Source: a virus. Taken from it: a stretch of 25,765 bases of DNA. The notes below the pieces were generated by a model. That model ran no database searches and had not been told where the DNA came from. It worked only from the letters and a program-made list of their open reading frames with translations. Location of the stretch: positions 1 to 25,765 of the IMG/VR virus record IMGVR_UViG_3300036398_000653. One strand, given 5' to 3'. The translations under genes were made by a program, and so were the position numbers. Numbering within the stretch: the stretch's first letter is position 1; the number at the start of each line of letters is the position of its first letter. Positions 9,065 through 17,135 of the stretch are shown piece by piece.

Positions 9065-9412
9065 TTACAAATCTTCTACTAAGTCCCAAGATAGGGTTTC
9101 TTCATTCCAAATATAATTTTTTCCATCTGCTGGACGCCTAACGGGAGGTCTCCATAATGATCCTTCACGAATAGTCCAAGAAGGATATGGCTTAGGTTCA
9201 ATAAATATATCTTCTTCTTCGTTATAAGAATAACCAATGCCTGCATATATGCCACGTATGTTATTATTATAACTTGTACGCTTACATACCTGTCCTCTAA
9301 AGTTTCCATACCAAGTTTCAGGATCTACTCCATCAATCAACTCTGTTTCATCAAGTCCAACGATTACATCAGTGACAATATTATTTTCATCTAAAAAAGC
9401 ATAGTGTGCCAT
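9065..9412 (-). CDS. Small MAH-type fibre-associated protein, copy 1
   Basis: A 115-residue soluble protein beginning MAHYAFLDENNIVTDVIVG, with a central TSYNNNIRGIYAGIGYSYNE block and a C-terminal WTIREGSLWRPPVRRPADGK part. This family is common next to tail-fibre genes in cyanophages and other aquatic phages; its function is not known to me, though association with adhesins or fibre assembly is likely. It is a paralogue of the 99-residue protein at 17136-17435, sharing MAH-A-LD-NNIV at the N-terminus and SYNNN-R--YAGIG in the centre. Here the C-terminal WxxxxxxWxPP part is kept, whereas copy 2 has lost it. The start codon shares one base with the stop codon of the glycine-rich gene (TAATG), so translation is probably coupled. 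Confidence 0.8.
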   Translation of the reverse strand: MAHYAFLDENNIVTDVIVGLDETELIDGVDPETWYGNFRGQVCKRTSYNNNIRGIYAGIGYSYNEEEDIFIEPKPYPSWTIREGSLWRPPVRRPADGKNYIWNEETLSWDLVEDL

Positions 9413-10260
9413 TATGAGAAAGTCACCGTTCCTGTTCCGCTAGTGATATATACGACTCTATTTGAACCTTGAATAGTGTTTGTTGAACCGCCTAGTCCAG
9501 ATAAAGATGCTTGGTAATCAGCAGGGAATCTAAGCGCAACAAGTCCAGAACCACCAGTTCCTCCACGAGTCCAGTAGTCTCCACCTCCGCCTGCTCCACC
9601 TCCATATGTTCCAGCACCGTTTCCACCCTTACCATTATTACTTGCACCGCCACCGCCACCGCCACCAGCACCGCCACCGCCTGCTGCCATAGTTCCTCCG
9701 CCAGCATAATATGTTCCACCTCCACCGCCACCACGATGATCACCTGTTATAGAATTAACAACACCAGCACCGCCACCACCTGCAATAGTGTCAGAAGACT
9801 GTGCACTACCTCCTGCTTGACCTGCACCACCGCCACCGCCACCGCCGTAACTTGTTCCACCACCTCCGCCAAATCCATGTCCTGCTGCGCCACCACCACT
9901 TGCTCCACCGAATCCACCGCCACCGCTGCCAGTGCCACCAGTTGTGCCTCCGTTTGCAGTTATACCATTAAATGAAGAACTACCTCCTGAAGATACGGTT
10001 GCGCCACCTGCACCGATTGAAGCAGAATATCCTACGCCAGTTAATAGTGTCTGTGTTGCCAAAGCAGCAGCATTTTGTCCAGATAGTGAGCCAATTGCAG
10101 ATGAACGAACTCCGCCTCCGCCTGCTCCACCAAAGCCTTGACGATCAGATCCGCCACCGCCACCTCCGACGATTACAAACTCAACAGTTAATGCTGGCTT
10201 TGCACGAAATCTGCCAAAACCTCTAACTGAGCCTGATCCAGTAGAACCCATCATAGGCAT
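9412..10260 (-). CDS. Glycine-rich adhesin-like protein, copy 1
   Basis: A 282-residue protein starting MPMMGSTGSGSVRGFGRF, followed by a short strand (VEFVIVGGGGGG) and about 180 residues dominated by Gly with scattered Ser, Thr and Ala. The last 50 residues return to a normal composition (SGLVALRFPAD and a final VVYITSGTGTVTFS). This is the glycine-rich domain organisation seen in phage tip adhesins, where poly-Gly runs can pack as polyglycine II helices, as known for the gp38 adhesin of a T-even phage. I infer a receptor-binding or fibre-tip role. RBS AGGGAG lies eight bases before the ATG. The gene is followed by the MAH protein with a TAATG overlap. Several opposite-strand and off-frame open frames here come from the GGN repeats and are not genes. 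Confidence 0.8.
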   Translation of the reverse strand: MPMMGSTGSGSVRGFGRFRAKPALTVEFVIVGGGGGGSDRQGFGGAGGGGVRSSAIGSLSGQNAAALATQTLLTGVGYSASIGAGGATVSSGGSSSFNGITANGGTTGGTGSGGGGFGGASGGGAAGHGFGGGGGTSYGGGGGGGAGQAGGSAQSSDTIAGGGGAGVVNSITGDHRGGGGGGTYYAGGGTMAAGGGGAGGGGGGGASNNGKGGNGAGTYGGGAGGGGDYWTRGGTGGSGLVALRFPADYQASLSGLGGSTNTIQGSNRVVYITSGTGTVTFS

Positions 10261-10274
10261 ATTATGTTCTCCCT

Positions 10275-12299
10275 TTATGCAAACTTACCTTGAGTTTCAA
10301 GAACAGTAAATGTTGCATTTGCTGTTTTGATAATTGTAAACGAATAAACATCAATAGACGATGCATTTCCTGCTGTTATTGCTGATGGAACCTTTGGTGT
10401 AACGTTAGTTCCATCAATTTGAATAGTACTTGGATAGTAAGGTGTTGCTCCGTTAGTATTCATCCAAACAAGGGTAATTGCATCACCTGTTGCCATTGCA
10501 TTATTTAATGTTGTACCGCTTGAATATCTGAAGTTTAGAGTGTGGTTGGCGGTTGCGTTAGATGTGTAGTACCAGATTGAAGCAGTAGCCACATCAAAGT
10601 TAATGGTTCCAGTTGCAGCAGAAGCCACAACGTTTACGTCTTCTTCTAATCCTCTAACAACTGTGTCGGTAAGAGTTCCACCTGTAATAGCAGGAGTTGC
10701 TATTGTTGGACTTGTTCCAAACACTAGAGCACCTGAGCCTGTCTCATCTGTAATTGCAGCAGCAAGGTTGGCACTTGATGGAGTTCCAAGAAGTGTAGCA
10801 ATGCCAGTTCCAAGAGATGTGATGCCAGTTCCACCGTTTGCAACAGGAAGTGTTCCAGTTACGCCTGTGCTTAAAGGAAGCCCAGTTACGTTTGTCATTG
10901 TTCCAGATGCTGGTGTTCCAAGTGCTGGAGTGGTTAATGTTGGTGATGTTAAAGTTTTATTAGTTAATGTTTGAGCAGTATTTAGATCTACAGTAGTTCC
11001 AGTATTAATACTGAATGCTGTTCCAGTTAATGTTAATCCTGTACCAGCAGAGTATGTGCCTGCACCAGAGAATTGGCTAAAAGCAATTGCATCAGTTCCA
11101 ATTGTTGCTGGCTGATTAACTTGCACCCAGCCAGTACCACCGTTTATAGTACCAGAAGATACGAAAACAAAGTCTCCACTATCTACTTCTGAAGCAGTAT
11201 CAAAGTCTGTGGCACGTGTAGGTTGTCCAGAAGCAGCAACTACATAAATACCATTTTCAGATTGTGTTGTTTGATTCTTAACGAGAACACGATTTCCAGT
11301 TGCAAGAGTTACACCATCAAGTGTGTCCCCATTTTCAAGGGCAGTTGATAAAGCAACATTTGCTGTTGTTGCAGCAACTACTGAAGGGTGAATATGCAAT
11401 CCTTCTGTTACAGCATCTACATAAGCCTTAGTTGCTGCGTCTGCTGAATCAGTTGGAGTTCCAAGACCAGTAATCTTGCTTGTGCCCATTGCAATTGCAC
11501 CTGTCATTGTGCCACCAGCAAGTGCTAATTTATTGTCTAATTGTGTTTGAATTGCTGAGGTTACTCCATTAAGGTAACCAATTTCTGTATCTGATACATC
11601 TGCAACTCTAAGTTGAACTGTTCCTGTTTCATCAGGGAATGTGATTGTGCGATCAGATGTTGGATCTGTAACTACAAGGGTAGTTTCATTGTCATTATCT
11701 GTTGTTCCTTCAACAATAATTGAAGTTCCAGGAACCAAAAGATTCTTGTTTGAATCAAGTCCTGCTACACCAGATATTGCACCAATATCTGAAGTTTCAA
11801 TATACCCACCTAAAGATGTATTTACTGATTCTATTAAAGCAACTGTTCCATCTGCATCTGGGAAGGTAATAGTTCTATCTGCTGTAGGGTCTCCTGCAGA
11901 AAGTACTAACTCGTAGGAATCTGCTGTTGTACCTTCCATTGTAATGGAACCTGTAAACACTCCAATATCTGTAATATCTGAAAGGTTTCCAGTTGTAATA
12001 ACTGTTCCTGTTACATTTGGAATTGTTATTGTACGATCTGCAGTAGGATCTGTTACTTGGAGAGTGGTCTCAAATCCGTCAGATGTAGCACCTTCAAAAG
12101 TAATACTTGAACCAAATGCTGGGTTGACTGTTGAGTTAGCGTCAACAAAGTAGTCTAGGTCTGCCCAGTGATTTACTCCGTCACCGATCTTAAACTTATT
12201 TGTGTCTGACTCCCAGCCCATCTCTGCAGCATTTAATACTGGGTTAGCAGAAGTCCACTGAGAAGCAGTTCCTCTGCGCTGTTGCATTCTTGTTGCCAT
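10275..12299 (-). CDS. Long modular tail-fibre protein 1
   Basis: A 674-residue fibre. Residues 1-52 ([15 protein letters not shown]...[14 protein letters not shown]) form the N-terminal attachment module common in phage fibres and related to the Mtd N-terminal domain. Three copies of a 35-residue beta module follow at about 66-102, 118-155 and 194-231, each with DPT(A/S)DRTITxPD. Residues 274-416 are about 86% identical to fibre 2 (12819-14678). Next come [15 protein letters not shown] repeats and a VANGGTG motif (to about 500). The last 110 residues resemble a C-terminal domain seen in cyanophage structural proteins ([20 protein letters not shown]). RBS AAGGGAG is followed by ATG at 12299. 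No reverse transcriptase is nearby, so this is not an obvious diversity-generating target. Confidence 0.85.
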   Translation of the reverse strand: MATRMQQRRGTASQWTSANPVLNAAEMGWESDTNKFKIGDGVNHWADLDYFVDANSTVNPAFGSSITFEGATSDGFETTLQVTDPTADRTITIPNVTGTVITTGNLSDITDIGVFTGSITMEGTTADSYELVLSAGDPTADRTITFPDADGTVALIESVNTSLGGYIETSDIGAISGVAGLDSNKNLLVPGTSIIVEGTTDNDNETTLVVTDPTSDRTITFPDETGTVQLRVADVSDTEIGYLNGVTSAIQTQLDNKLALAGGTMTGAIAMGTSKITGLGTPTDSADAATKAYVDAVTEGLHIHPSVVAATTANVALSTALENGDTLDGVTLATGNRVLVKNQTTQSENGIYVVAASGQPTRATDFDTASEVDSGDFVFVSSGTINGGTGWVQVNQPATIGTDAIAFSQFSGAGTYSAGTGLTLTGTAFSINTGTTVDLNTAQTLTNKTLTSPTLTTPALGTPASGTMTNVTGLPLSTGVTGTLPVANGGTGITSLGTGIATLLGTPSSANLAAAITDETGSGALVFGTSPTIATPAITGGTLTDTVVRGLEEDVNVVASAATGTINFDVATASIWYYTSNATANHTLNFRYSSGTTLNNAMATGDAITLVWMNTNGATPYYPSTIQIDGTNVTPKVPSAITAGNASSIDVYSFTIIKTANATFTVLETQGKFA

Positions 12300-12326
12300 T
12301 TATAACTCCCTTAGTGGTGTATTCAT

Positions 12327-12335
12327 ATTATATCA
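12327..12335 (-). promoter_or_regulatory. Extended -10 promoter of fibre 1 (TGATATAAT)
   Basis: The minus-strand box lies 27 bases upstream of the ATG, giving a leader of about 20 bases that carries the AAGGGAG ribosome-binding site. Directly upstream is an eight-base inverted repeat (AGATAATT/AATTATCT, 12335-12356) that also overlaps the stop codon of the preceding gene. Confidence 0.65.
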
Positions 12336-12340
12336 GATAA

Positions 12341-12799
12341 TTAATTAAAATTATCTACTGCTTCTCCGCCTACCCAGGTTTCTTCCCAAGATACTGTATT
12401 ATATAATCCAGCACTAACAAGATATCCTGGTTCGTTATATGCCCCGCCACTAACGAAAGTACTTACAATAAGACCAGAGCCATCAATTGATGTATCGTGA
12501 ATATGGTCTTGAAGTGTTTCTGCATCTTCAAGAGTTGCAATAGCAACCCATTGAGATCCGTAATAAACATGAACTCGTTCTGTTAATGTGTCAAACCACA
12601 GATTTCCATTTGATGGAGATACTGGAGGTGTTGCACCAACACTTACTCCTGCTGCAGACGCAACTGAGTCAACATATAGTTTTGTTGTTGCATGTGTATT
12701 TTCAGTAGGAGTAGCAACTGTGACAGTTCCGCCAAAAGTACCGCCTTGGGCTACATCTAGCCCATGCTTTACCTTAAAGTCTCTATTAGTTGTTGTCAC
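12341..12799 (-). CDS. Short fibre-type protein
   Basis: A 152-residue protein with start codon GTG at 12799, preceded by GGGAG six bases upstream. The N-terminus (NRDFKVKHGLDVAQGG, residues 5-20) resembles that of fibre 2 (TKDFRVKAGLVVEGST), so both probably dock in the same way. A fibre motif NTHATTKLYVDSV follows at about 34-46. The C-terminal half has GNLWFDTLTERVHVYYGSQW, a widespread phage structural motif, then an unassigned tail ending in GGEAVDNFN. I infer a short fibre or a fibre-associated collar. It lies between the two long fibres in the same direction. Confidence 0.75.
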   Translation of the reverse strand: MTTTNRDFKVKHGLDVAQGGTFGGTVTVATPTENTHATTKLYVDSVASAAGVSVGATPPVSPSNGNLWFDTLTERVHVYYGSQWVAIATLEDAETLQDHIHDTSIDGSGLIVSTFVSGGAYNEPGYLVSAGLYNTVSWEETWVGGEAVDNFN

Positions 12800-12818
12800 A
12801 GTTGACTCCCGTCTTTAA

Positions 12819-14678
12819 TTATGCTTCGATATAGGTCTTGCTTACCTTAACAAAAGTATCTGCTGCTGCAGCAGTAACCTGAAGAAGAACATTGCCAGCG
12901 TCATAGACAGCATTTGTTGTTCCTAGTTCACCATTGCTTTGCACATTAGCATATTCTGTTAGATAAACATTGTTTGATCCATCCACAGCAACAAGCATCT
13001 CAATTACTTCAATGTTGCCAGACTTTTTCATCTGAACAACATACTTAGCAGCAGAATATGTTGTTGCTGACCATGTATCAATTGTTGTTGCTGATGTTCC
13101 AGCAGTTGCTAGAGCAGATCCAACAAGAGCATCTGGAAGTGTTACAGATCCAACGCTTACACCGCTAAATGCTGGTGTTGCTGTTGAATGAAGGTCTTGT
13201 GGACCAGATAGTGTAATTGCACCAGTTGATGCACTTGCAGTAATCTGATTTGCTGTACCAGTGATAGAGAGAACACCAGTGTTTTCAATTGTGTCAGCAT
13301 TTACCTGAATACCAGTTCCAGCACCAACATTAAATGTATTTCCATCCAATGTCATACCAGCGCCACCAACGTATGTACCAGCGCCTGAGAACTGTGTAAA
13401 TACTATTGCATCTGTTCCAATTGTTGCTGGCTGATTTGTTTGTACCCAGCCAGTTCCAGCATTTGCTGTACCTGAATATACGAATACAAAATCGCCAGAA
13501 TCTACCTCTGATGCTGTATCAAAATCTGCTGCACGGGTTGGCTGACCTGAAGCCTGAACTACGTAAATACCGTTTTCAGATTGTGTTGTCTGGTTCTTAA
13601 CAAGAATACGGTTGCCAGTAGCAAGGGTAATTCCATCAAGAACATCTCCGTTTTCAAGAGCATTTGCAAGATTAACATTTGCAGTTGTTGCTGCGACTGC
13701 AGACTCATGAATGTGCAATCCTTCTGCAACTGAATCTACATAAGCCTTTGTTGCAGCATCTGCTGCATCAGTTGGTGTTCCAAGGCCTGTAATCTTGTAT
13801 GTTGCCATACTAACAGCGCCAGTTGGTGCTCCAACAGCATTTAGTGCAAACTCTGAAGGGTCTACAGAAATTGCTCCAGTATTATCATCATAGTCAAGAC
13901 CATTGCCTACAGAGTTTCCAACAGCATCTTGTGCTCTTTCATCTGTAAAGTACTTGTTTGTTGAACCTTCTGCAACATCATCAGATCCAAGGGTGCGTGA
14001 ACCACCAAGAGAAACTGAAGTACCGTTGATTGTAATTGCAGAGTTTGTAAGTGAGTTATTTGCAATGTTTGAAAGTGTGTTGTCTGCACCAGAAATTGTT
14101 TTATTTGTTAAAGTCTGGCTATCTGATGAACCTACTACTGTTCCAGTTGGAATTGCCTTTTGAGCAGCAGATCCGTCAATGTTTCCAGAGGAATCTGATA
14201 CAACAAAACTAGATGCTGCAATGCCAGAAACTGTATTATTATCAACACTTATTGTTTTATTTGTTAGTGTTTCAGTGCTTGATGCAGTAATGAATGAGCC
14301 TAGATCCGAAGTAAGTGCTACTGTACCAGTTGCGTCTGGGAATGTGATTGTGCGGTCTGCTGTTGGGTCTGTTACTGCAAGAGTTGTTTCAAAGTCGTTT
14401 GCTGTTGTACCTTCAAAAGTAATTGAAGATTCAAAAACTCCAACTGCTGGGGCTGCTGCCCACTTGATACCATTTGTTGCATTAGAATCTGCTGTAAGAA
14501 TATGTCCATCAGTTCCAACTGCTAAACGGGTAACAGTATCTGCAGCAGAGGCAACAAGGATATCACCTTTTACATCTACCAGTGCTTCTGTTAGTATATC
14601 GTGTCCATTAACGGTCGCAGTTGATCCCTCAACTACCAGTCCCGCTTTTACTCTAAAATCTTTTGTTACTGTTGCCAT
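12819..14678 (-). CDS. Long modular tail-fibre protein 2
   Basis: A 619-residue fibre. The N-terminal DFRVKAGL motif (7-14) is shared with the 152-residue protein. A GDILVASAADTVTRLAVG module (38-55) is echoed in the protein at 18502-19227. One 35-residue EGTT...[12 protein letters not shown] module lies at 86-122. TLTNKTIS repeats and a KYFTDERAQDAV motif follow. Residues 294-436 are nearly the same as fibre 1. The last 80 residues (KYVVQMKKSGNIEVIEMLVA... ending TFVKVSKTYIEA) form a beta domain known from T4-like cyanophage structural proteins and also found in the neighbouring protein at 14692-15138. AGGAG lies five bases before the ATG. Likely a trimeric receptor-binding fibre. Confidence 0.85.
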   Translation of the reverse strand: MATVTKDFRVKAGLVVEGSTATVNGHDILTEALVDVKGDILVASAADTVTRLAVGTDGHILTADSNATNGIKWAAAPAVGVFESSITFEGTTANDFETTLAVTDPTADRTITFPDATGTVALTSDLGSFITASSTETLTNKTISVDNNTVSGIAASSFVVSDSSGNIDGSAAQKAIPTGTVVGSSDSQTLTNKTISGADNTLSNIANNSLTNSAITINGTSVSLGGSRTLGSDDVAEGSTNKYFTDERAQDAVGNSVGNGLDYDDNTGAISVDPSEFALNAVGAPTGAVSMATYKITGLGTPTDAADAATKAYVDSVAEGLHIHESAVAATTANVNLANALENGDVLDGITLATGNRILVKNQTTQSENGIYVVQASGQPTRAADFDTASEVDSGDFVFVYSGTANAGTGWVQTNQPATIGTDAIVFTQFSGAGTYVGGAGMTLDGNTFNVGAGTGIQVNADTIENTGVLSITGTANQITASASTGAITLSGPQDLHSTATPAFSGVSVGSVTLPDALVGSALATAGTSATTIDTWSATTYSAAKYVVQMKKSGNIEVIEMLVAVDGSNNVYLTEYANVQSNGELGTTNAVYDAGNVLLQVTAAAADTFVKVSKTYIEA

Positions 14679-14691
14679 TTTATCTCCTTAG

Positions 14692-15138
14692 TTAAGCCTT
14701 CAGACCAATACGCAAATAGCGCAAGGTAATCGGGGTTTGTCCACCCACTGGAACTACAGTTAATGAAACTGTATCTCCTGCTCTAGACACGGAGATGGTG
14801 CCAATATTCCCATCATTGTCTACTGTGCCATATTCACTAACACTTACATCTGTATTGTCAGGGACTATGGTTAATTCTGTAGCGTAATACTTATTAGCGC
14901 CACCAGAAGTCTTTTTAATTGAGACCATGTACTTTACTGATCTCCACTCGCTGGCTGAAAAGTTATCAAAAATTGTTGAGTTCTCAATGCCGTTAATTGT
15001 AACCTCATTGTTACCATCTGAACCAAGATCTGTTGATCTTGCAGAGGTACTGTCAATCAAATCTTCATAGTTTGTTTGAGTAGGTCTATCTCCAGTTTGA
15101 AATAGAGACTTTATGCTTGAGATTGATAATTTAGCCAT
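14692..15138 (-). CDS. Small fibre-type structural protein with cyanophage-like C-terminal domain
   Basis: A 148-residue protein. The first 40 residues (ISSIKSLFQTGDRPTQTNYE) look like an attachment helix seen at the start of phage tail proteins. The remaining 90 residues, from SEWRSVKYMVSIKKTSGG to LRYLRIGLKA, are a divergent relative of the C-terminal domain of fibre 2 next to it. It looks like an attachment segment joined directly to a fibre tip, without the shaft. The ATG at 15138 sits six bases below a TGATATAAT box and has no Shine-Dalgarno sequence, so a leaderless mRNA is likely. The stop is 13 bases before the fibre 2 start. Confidence 0.75.
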   Translation of the reverse strand: MAKLSISSIKSLFQTGDRPTQTNYEDLIDSTSARSTDLGSDGNNEVTINGIENSTIFDNFSASEWRSVKYMVSIKKTSGGANKYYATELTIVPDNTDVSVSEYGTVDNDGNIGTISVSRAGDTVSLTVVPVGGQTPITLRYLRIGLKA

Positions 15139-15144
15139 ACAGGA

Positions 15145-15153
15145 ATTATATCA
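15145..15153 (-). promoter_or_regulatory. Extended -10 promoter (TGATATAAT) with leaderless start
   Basis: The minus-strand box ends six bases before the ATG at 15138; the spacer TCCTGT carries no ribosome-binding site. Confidence 0.7.
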
Positions 15154-15159
15154 CATATT

Positions 15160-15384
15160 TTAAAGTATATAGTTACTGTAACCAATAATTTGTAGGGGAA
15201 TTGGGGGGACAACTCCTGGACCACCTGCTGGAATCATAACAGATGAAAACCTAATTCTAAAAGGAAGAATTTCATCAATCCTTACGCCTCTATCTATAGT
15301 TTCAAAAGAAGTATTTAGGTAATTTTCTATCTCAATACGTCTTGTACTTACTGGTTGTTTTCTAGATAATGATACCGTTGCCAT
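15160..15384 (-). CDS. Small protein of unknown function in the fibre cluster
   Basis: A 74-residue protein, not recognised. It starts MATVSLSRKQPVSTRRIEIE, has a charged amphipathic first half, and a hydrophobic Pro/Gly-rich end (IPAGGPGVVPPIPLQIIGYS). No signal peptide or membrane span is clear. The start overlaps the upstream stop by one base (TAATG), which ties its translation to the GDT-domain protein before it. It could be a small baseplate or fibre-attachment subunit, but that rests only on position. Confidence 0.65.
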   Translation of the reverse strand: MATVSLSRKQPVSTRRIEIENYLNTSFETIDRGVRIDEILPFRIRFSSVMIPAGGPGVVPPIPLQIIGYSNYIL

Positions 15385-15800
15385 TATGCAGTTACATCCT
15401 CTAAGACTGTCACCTTACCCTGAGCAACGGTCCAAACAATAGCGTCTGAAGGAAGAGATAGTTCAATGTCAAAAATATCATTTGTTTGAAGACTAGCAGT
15501 TTGTGCTGCTGTTAGAGAAACTGTAAACTCTCCATCTTCATCATCAGCATCTGCTGCAGGTGTTAATGTGTATATAAGTGTTGCAGTGTCTGTTATCTGA
15601 CCAGGGACAACTGGGCTTGTTGTTGGTCTTTTAATCTGCATAGATATTGTCCAGTCAGGTATGTTTAATGGCTGACGAGCATCATCTGTTACGTATACCC
15701 GAAATGCTGCGGTATCACCTTTTACAAATGTCCAATTAACAAATGGTGGGGCCTCTCCAATGTCATATGTTCCAGAACCACTACCTCTATAAGTTGCCAT
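15384..15800 (-). CDS. GDT beta-domain protein, copy 1 (BppU-like N-terminal fold)
   Basis: A 138-residue protein built mainly of predicted beta strands. After FVNWTFVKGDTAAFRVYVTD (21-40) comes IPDWTISMQIKRP, the pattern of BppU-type N-terminal domains that attach receptor-binding proteins to the baseplate. The end reads VAQGKVTVLEDVTA. Two distant relatives lie at 19835-20179 and 21031-21435. I use the ATG at 15800, not one 30 bases upstream, because it shares a base with the preceding stop codon (TAATG), as several neighbours do. The longer version would add ten residues that look unrelated. The BppU assignment is tentative. Confidence 0.75.
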   Translation of the reverse strand: MATYRGSGSGTYDIGEAPPFVNWTFVKGDTAAFRVYVTDDARQPLNIPDWTISMQIKRPTTSPVVPGQITDTATLIYTLTPAADADDEDGEFTVSLTAAQTASLQTNDIFDIELSLPSDAIVWTVAQGKVTVLEDVTA

Positions 15801-16330
15801 TACGATAACCCTGCTTTCAATGATCCCCAAGTTCCGTTACCCTTTGGCTGACCCACAAGAATAATTCCACTTGATGCGTTTTTCTTTAAAACAATTCCTA
15901 CTGCTCCAGAACCTGTAACTGGAATTGTCGCTGTTAATCCACCACCATTAGCAACATATAATTTATTACCAACATTGTAAGCGTTAGTATTAATATTTGA
16001 AAATACACCAGACAATAAAACAACTCCATCGGAACTGTTTGATATTGCTGTTGTTGCTAGTCCTACTACTGGAAATGTTGATAAGTCATCAGAGTCACAT
16101 TTTGTAACTGCAGGTTTAGATGTTCCATACCCTGAAATATAAACTGGATCACCTTTAGCAATAGAGGATCCACTATTATTTGTTACTTCAAGTGTGTGGT
16201 ATGCGGGACCAATGGTTCCTAATAAAGACTCAACAGTTTCAGCCAATGACTGAATATCCTCGTGAACATTTACTGGATCACTGGATAGTGGATAAGGTAT
16301 ATCATAGTTTGTTGTTGAACCTGTAGCCAT
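15800..16330 (-). CDS. Fibre-associated protein with repeated strand motif
   Basis: A 176-residue protein. The first 40 residues (NYDIPYPLSSDPVNVHEDIQ...) form the N-terminal motif common in phage appendage proteins. The rest is a beta domain with KGDPVYISGYG, FPVVGLATT, GVVLLSGVFSNI and GNKLYVANGGGLT, a family I know from structural genes of many phages. Start: an ATG at 16342 also exists, but it overlaps the TATAAT of the promoter at 16341-16349, so it could not be on the transcript; the ATG at 16330 is ten bases below that box. The gene heads a unit that runs leftward, back-to-back with the plus-strand lysozyme-like gene. Confidence 0.75.
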   Translation of the reverse strand: MATGSTTNYDIPYPLSSDPVNVHEDIQSLAETVESLLGTIGPAYHTLEVTNNSGSSIAKGDPVYISGYGTSKPAVTKCDSDDLSTFPVVGLATTAISNSSDGVVLLSGVFSNINTNAYNVGNKLYVANGGGLTATIPVTGSGAVGIVLKKNASSGIILVGQPKGNGTWGSLKAGLS

Positions 16331-16340
16331 AGTATTTACC

Positions 16341-16349
16341 ATTATACCA
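16341..16349 (-). promoter_or_regulatory. Extended -10 promoter (TGGTATAAT)
   Basis: Minus-strand box ten bases before the ATG at 16330. It faces away from the lysozyme promoter at 16395-16425, so about 45 bases hold two divergent starts. Confidence 0.65.
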
Positions 16350-16394
16350 CTTCATGCTTACAGTTTTATAACAATTTAATAAAAATGTCAAAAG

Positions 16395-16425
16395 TTGGAC
16401 TTTTGGGGCAAAAACATGTTATACT
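16395..16425 (+). promoter_or_regulatory. Promoter of the lysozyme-like gene (TTGGAC / TGTTATACT)
   Basis: TTGGAC at 16395-16400, a 19-base spacer, then TATACT at 16420-16425 with the extended TG at 16417-16418. It is a plus-strand member of the same promoter class, but with a leader of about 45 bases. Confidence 0.65.
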
Positions 16426-16434
16426 TGGTAGTAA

Positions 16435-16460
16435 CACCAGATAACTGGTGCTTTTGTTTC
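16435..16460 (+). terminator. Terminator-like hairpin in the lysozyme leader
   Basis: CACCAG, loop ATAA, CTGGTG, then CTTTTGTTTC. This six-base-pair stem with a T-rich tail lies between the promoter and the AGGAGG at 16462-16467. It could act as a terminator, an attenuator or a 5' stabiliser. The tail is interrupted by G and C, so termination would be partial. Confidence 0.45.
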
Positions 16461-16475
16461 TAGGAGGTTTATTTG

Positions 16476-17048
16476 ATGAGAAGAGACAAGAAGGCTTGGA
16501 TTGGAATCCTATCATTAGTTGGATTACTAGCACCTATAAGTAATTCTGCTAACGCAATATCTAATACAACTGAAAATAATTTATTGAGTAATAAGTCCGT
16601 GACTGCCCCTGCCGACCCTAAGTCGGCCTTTTTGGTTTCTAAGCCAAAAAAAGTTTCAGTTTTGGCAAAGTATAAAAATGCTTCGTCTTTAACAGATTAC
16701 GAACTCGTTGAATTATTGAAGGCTGTAGGCTTTACTGGAAAGGGTCTAAAGACTGCTTGGGCTGTAGCCAAGGCAGAATCAAACGGAAGACCTTTTGCAT
16801 TTAATGGAAATGCTAAGACTGGAGACAGTTCTTACGGGGTATTCCAAATAAATATGATCGGAATCTTGGGACCTGATCGTAGAGAAAAATTTGACCTAAA
16901 CGCTAACGCTGAGTTATTTAACCCAGTAAAAAATGCAAAAATTGCATTCCACATGACCAAGGGTGGAACAGACTGGAAGTCTTGGAAATATGCTAAAACT
17001 GCCCCTGTACAGAGATGGTTAAAGAAATTTCCACATGAGCACCTATAA
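16476..17048 (+). CDS. Secreted lysozyme-like (transglycosylase-type) cell wall hydrolase
   Basis: A 190-residue protein that should cut peptidoglycan. Residues 1-27 form a signal peptide: basic MRRDKK, hydrophobic WIGILSLVGLLA, and an Ala-x-Ala site (SNSANA). A linker of about 45 residues follows. The lysozyme-like domain covers about 75-180, with the likely catalytic E101 in AVAKAESNGRP and the GVFQIN motif at 121-126. Similar domains occur in actinobacterial proteins and their phages. The start is ATG 16476, eight bases after AGGAGG; a TTG three bases upstream is not needed. It is the only plus-strand gene within the fibre block and has its own promoter and terminator. It could be the phage endolysin using host secretion, or a virion or superinfection-exclusion enzyme. 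Confidence 0.85.
   Translation: MRRDKKAWIGILSLVGLLAPISNSANAISNTTENNLLSNKSVTAPADPKSAFLVSKPKKVSVLAKYKNASSLTDYELVELLKAVGFTGKGLKTAWAVAKAESNGRPFAFNGNAKTGDSSYGVFQINMIGILGPDRREKFDLNANAELFNPVKNAKIAFHMTKGGTDWKSWKYAKTAPVQRWLKKFPHEHL
16611..16633 (+). terminator. Terminator-like hairpin inside the lysozyme coding region
   Basis: GCCGAC, loop CCTAA, GTCGGC, then CTTTTT: a GC-rich six-base-pair perfect stem with a T run, about 135 bases into the gene and in the codons of the linker after the signal peptide. On the minus strand there is no T tail, so any effect would be on the lysozyme transcript. It may be chance, but it stands out in AT-rich DNA. Confidence 0.45.
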
Positions 17049-17062
17049 CGATTAAAGTAAAG

Positions 17063-17100
17063 AACCCCATTGGATTTCTCCTTTGGGGTTTTTTATTTTA
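17063..17100. terminator. Terminator between convergent lysozyme and MAH genes
   Basis: Stem AACCCCA (17063-17069) with TGGGGTT (17084-17090), then TTTTATTTTA: a clear intrinsic terminator for the plus-strand lysozyme gene. Read on the minus strand, the same stem is followed by CTTTACTTTA, so it may also stop leftward transcription from the adhesin genes. Confidence 0.85.
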
Positions 17101-17135
17101 TTTTGTATTTACTAGAGGATAAACACTTTTATTAT

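Noticed and set aside
9511-9975. Plus-strand open frame of 154 residues rich in Ser, Thr and Cys
   Set aside because: It is the reverse complement of the glycine-rich repeat (GGN codons give CCN, NCC and so on), has no ribosome-binding site, and lies wholly inside a well-supported gene.
10275-12299. Diversity-generating retroelement target because of the Mtd-like N-terminus
   Set aside because: No reverse transcriptase, no template repeat and no adenine-biased C-terminal lectin domain are visible in the window.
16386-16391. TTGACA on the minus strand as -35 for the gene starting at 16330
   Set aside because: It lies 39 bases from the TATAAT box at 16341-16346, too far for a -35 element.
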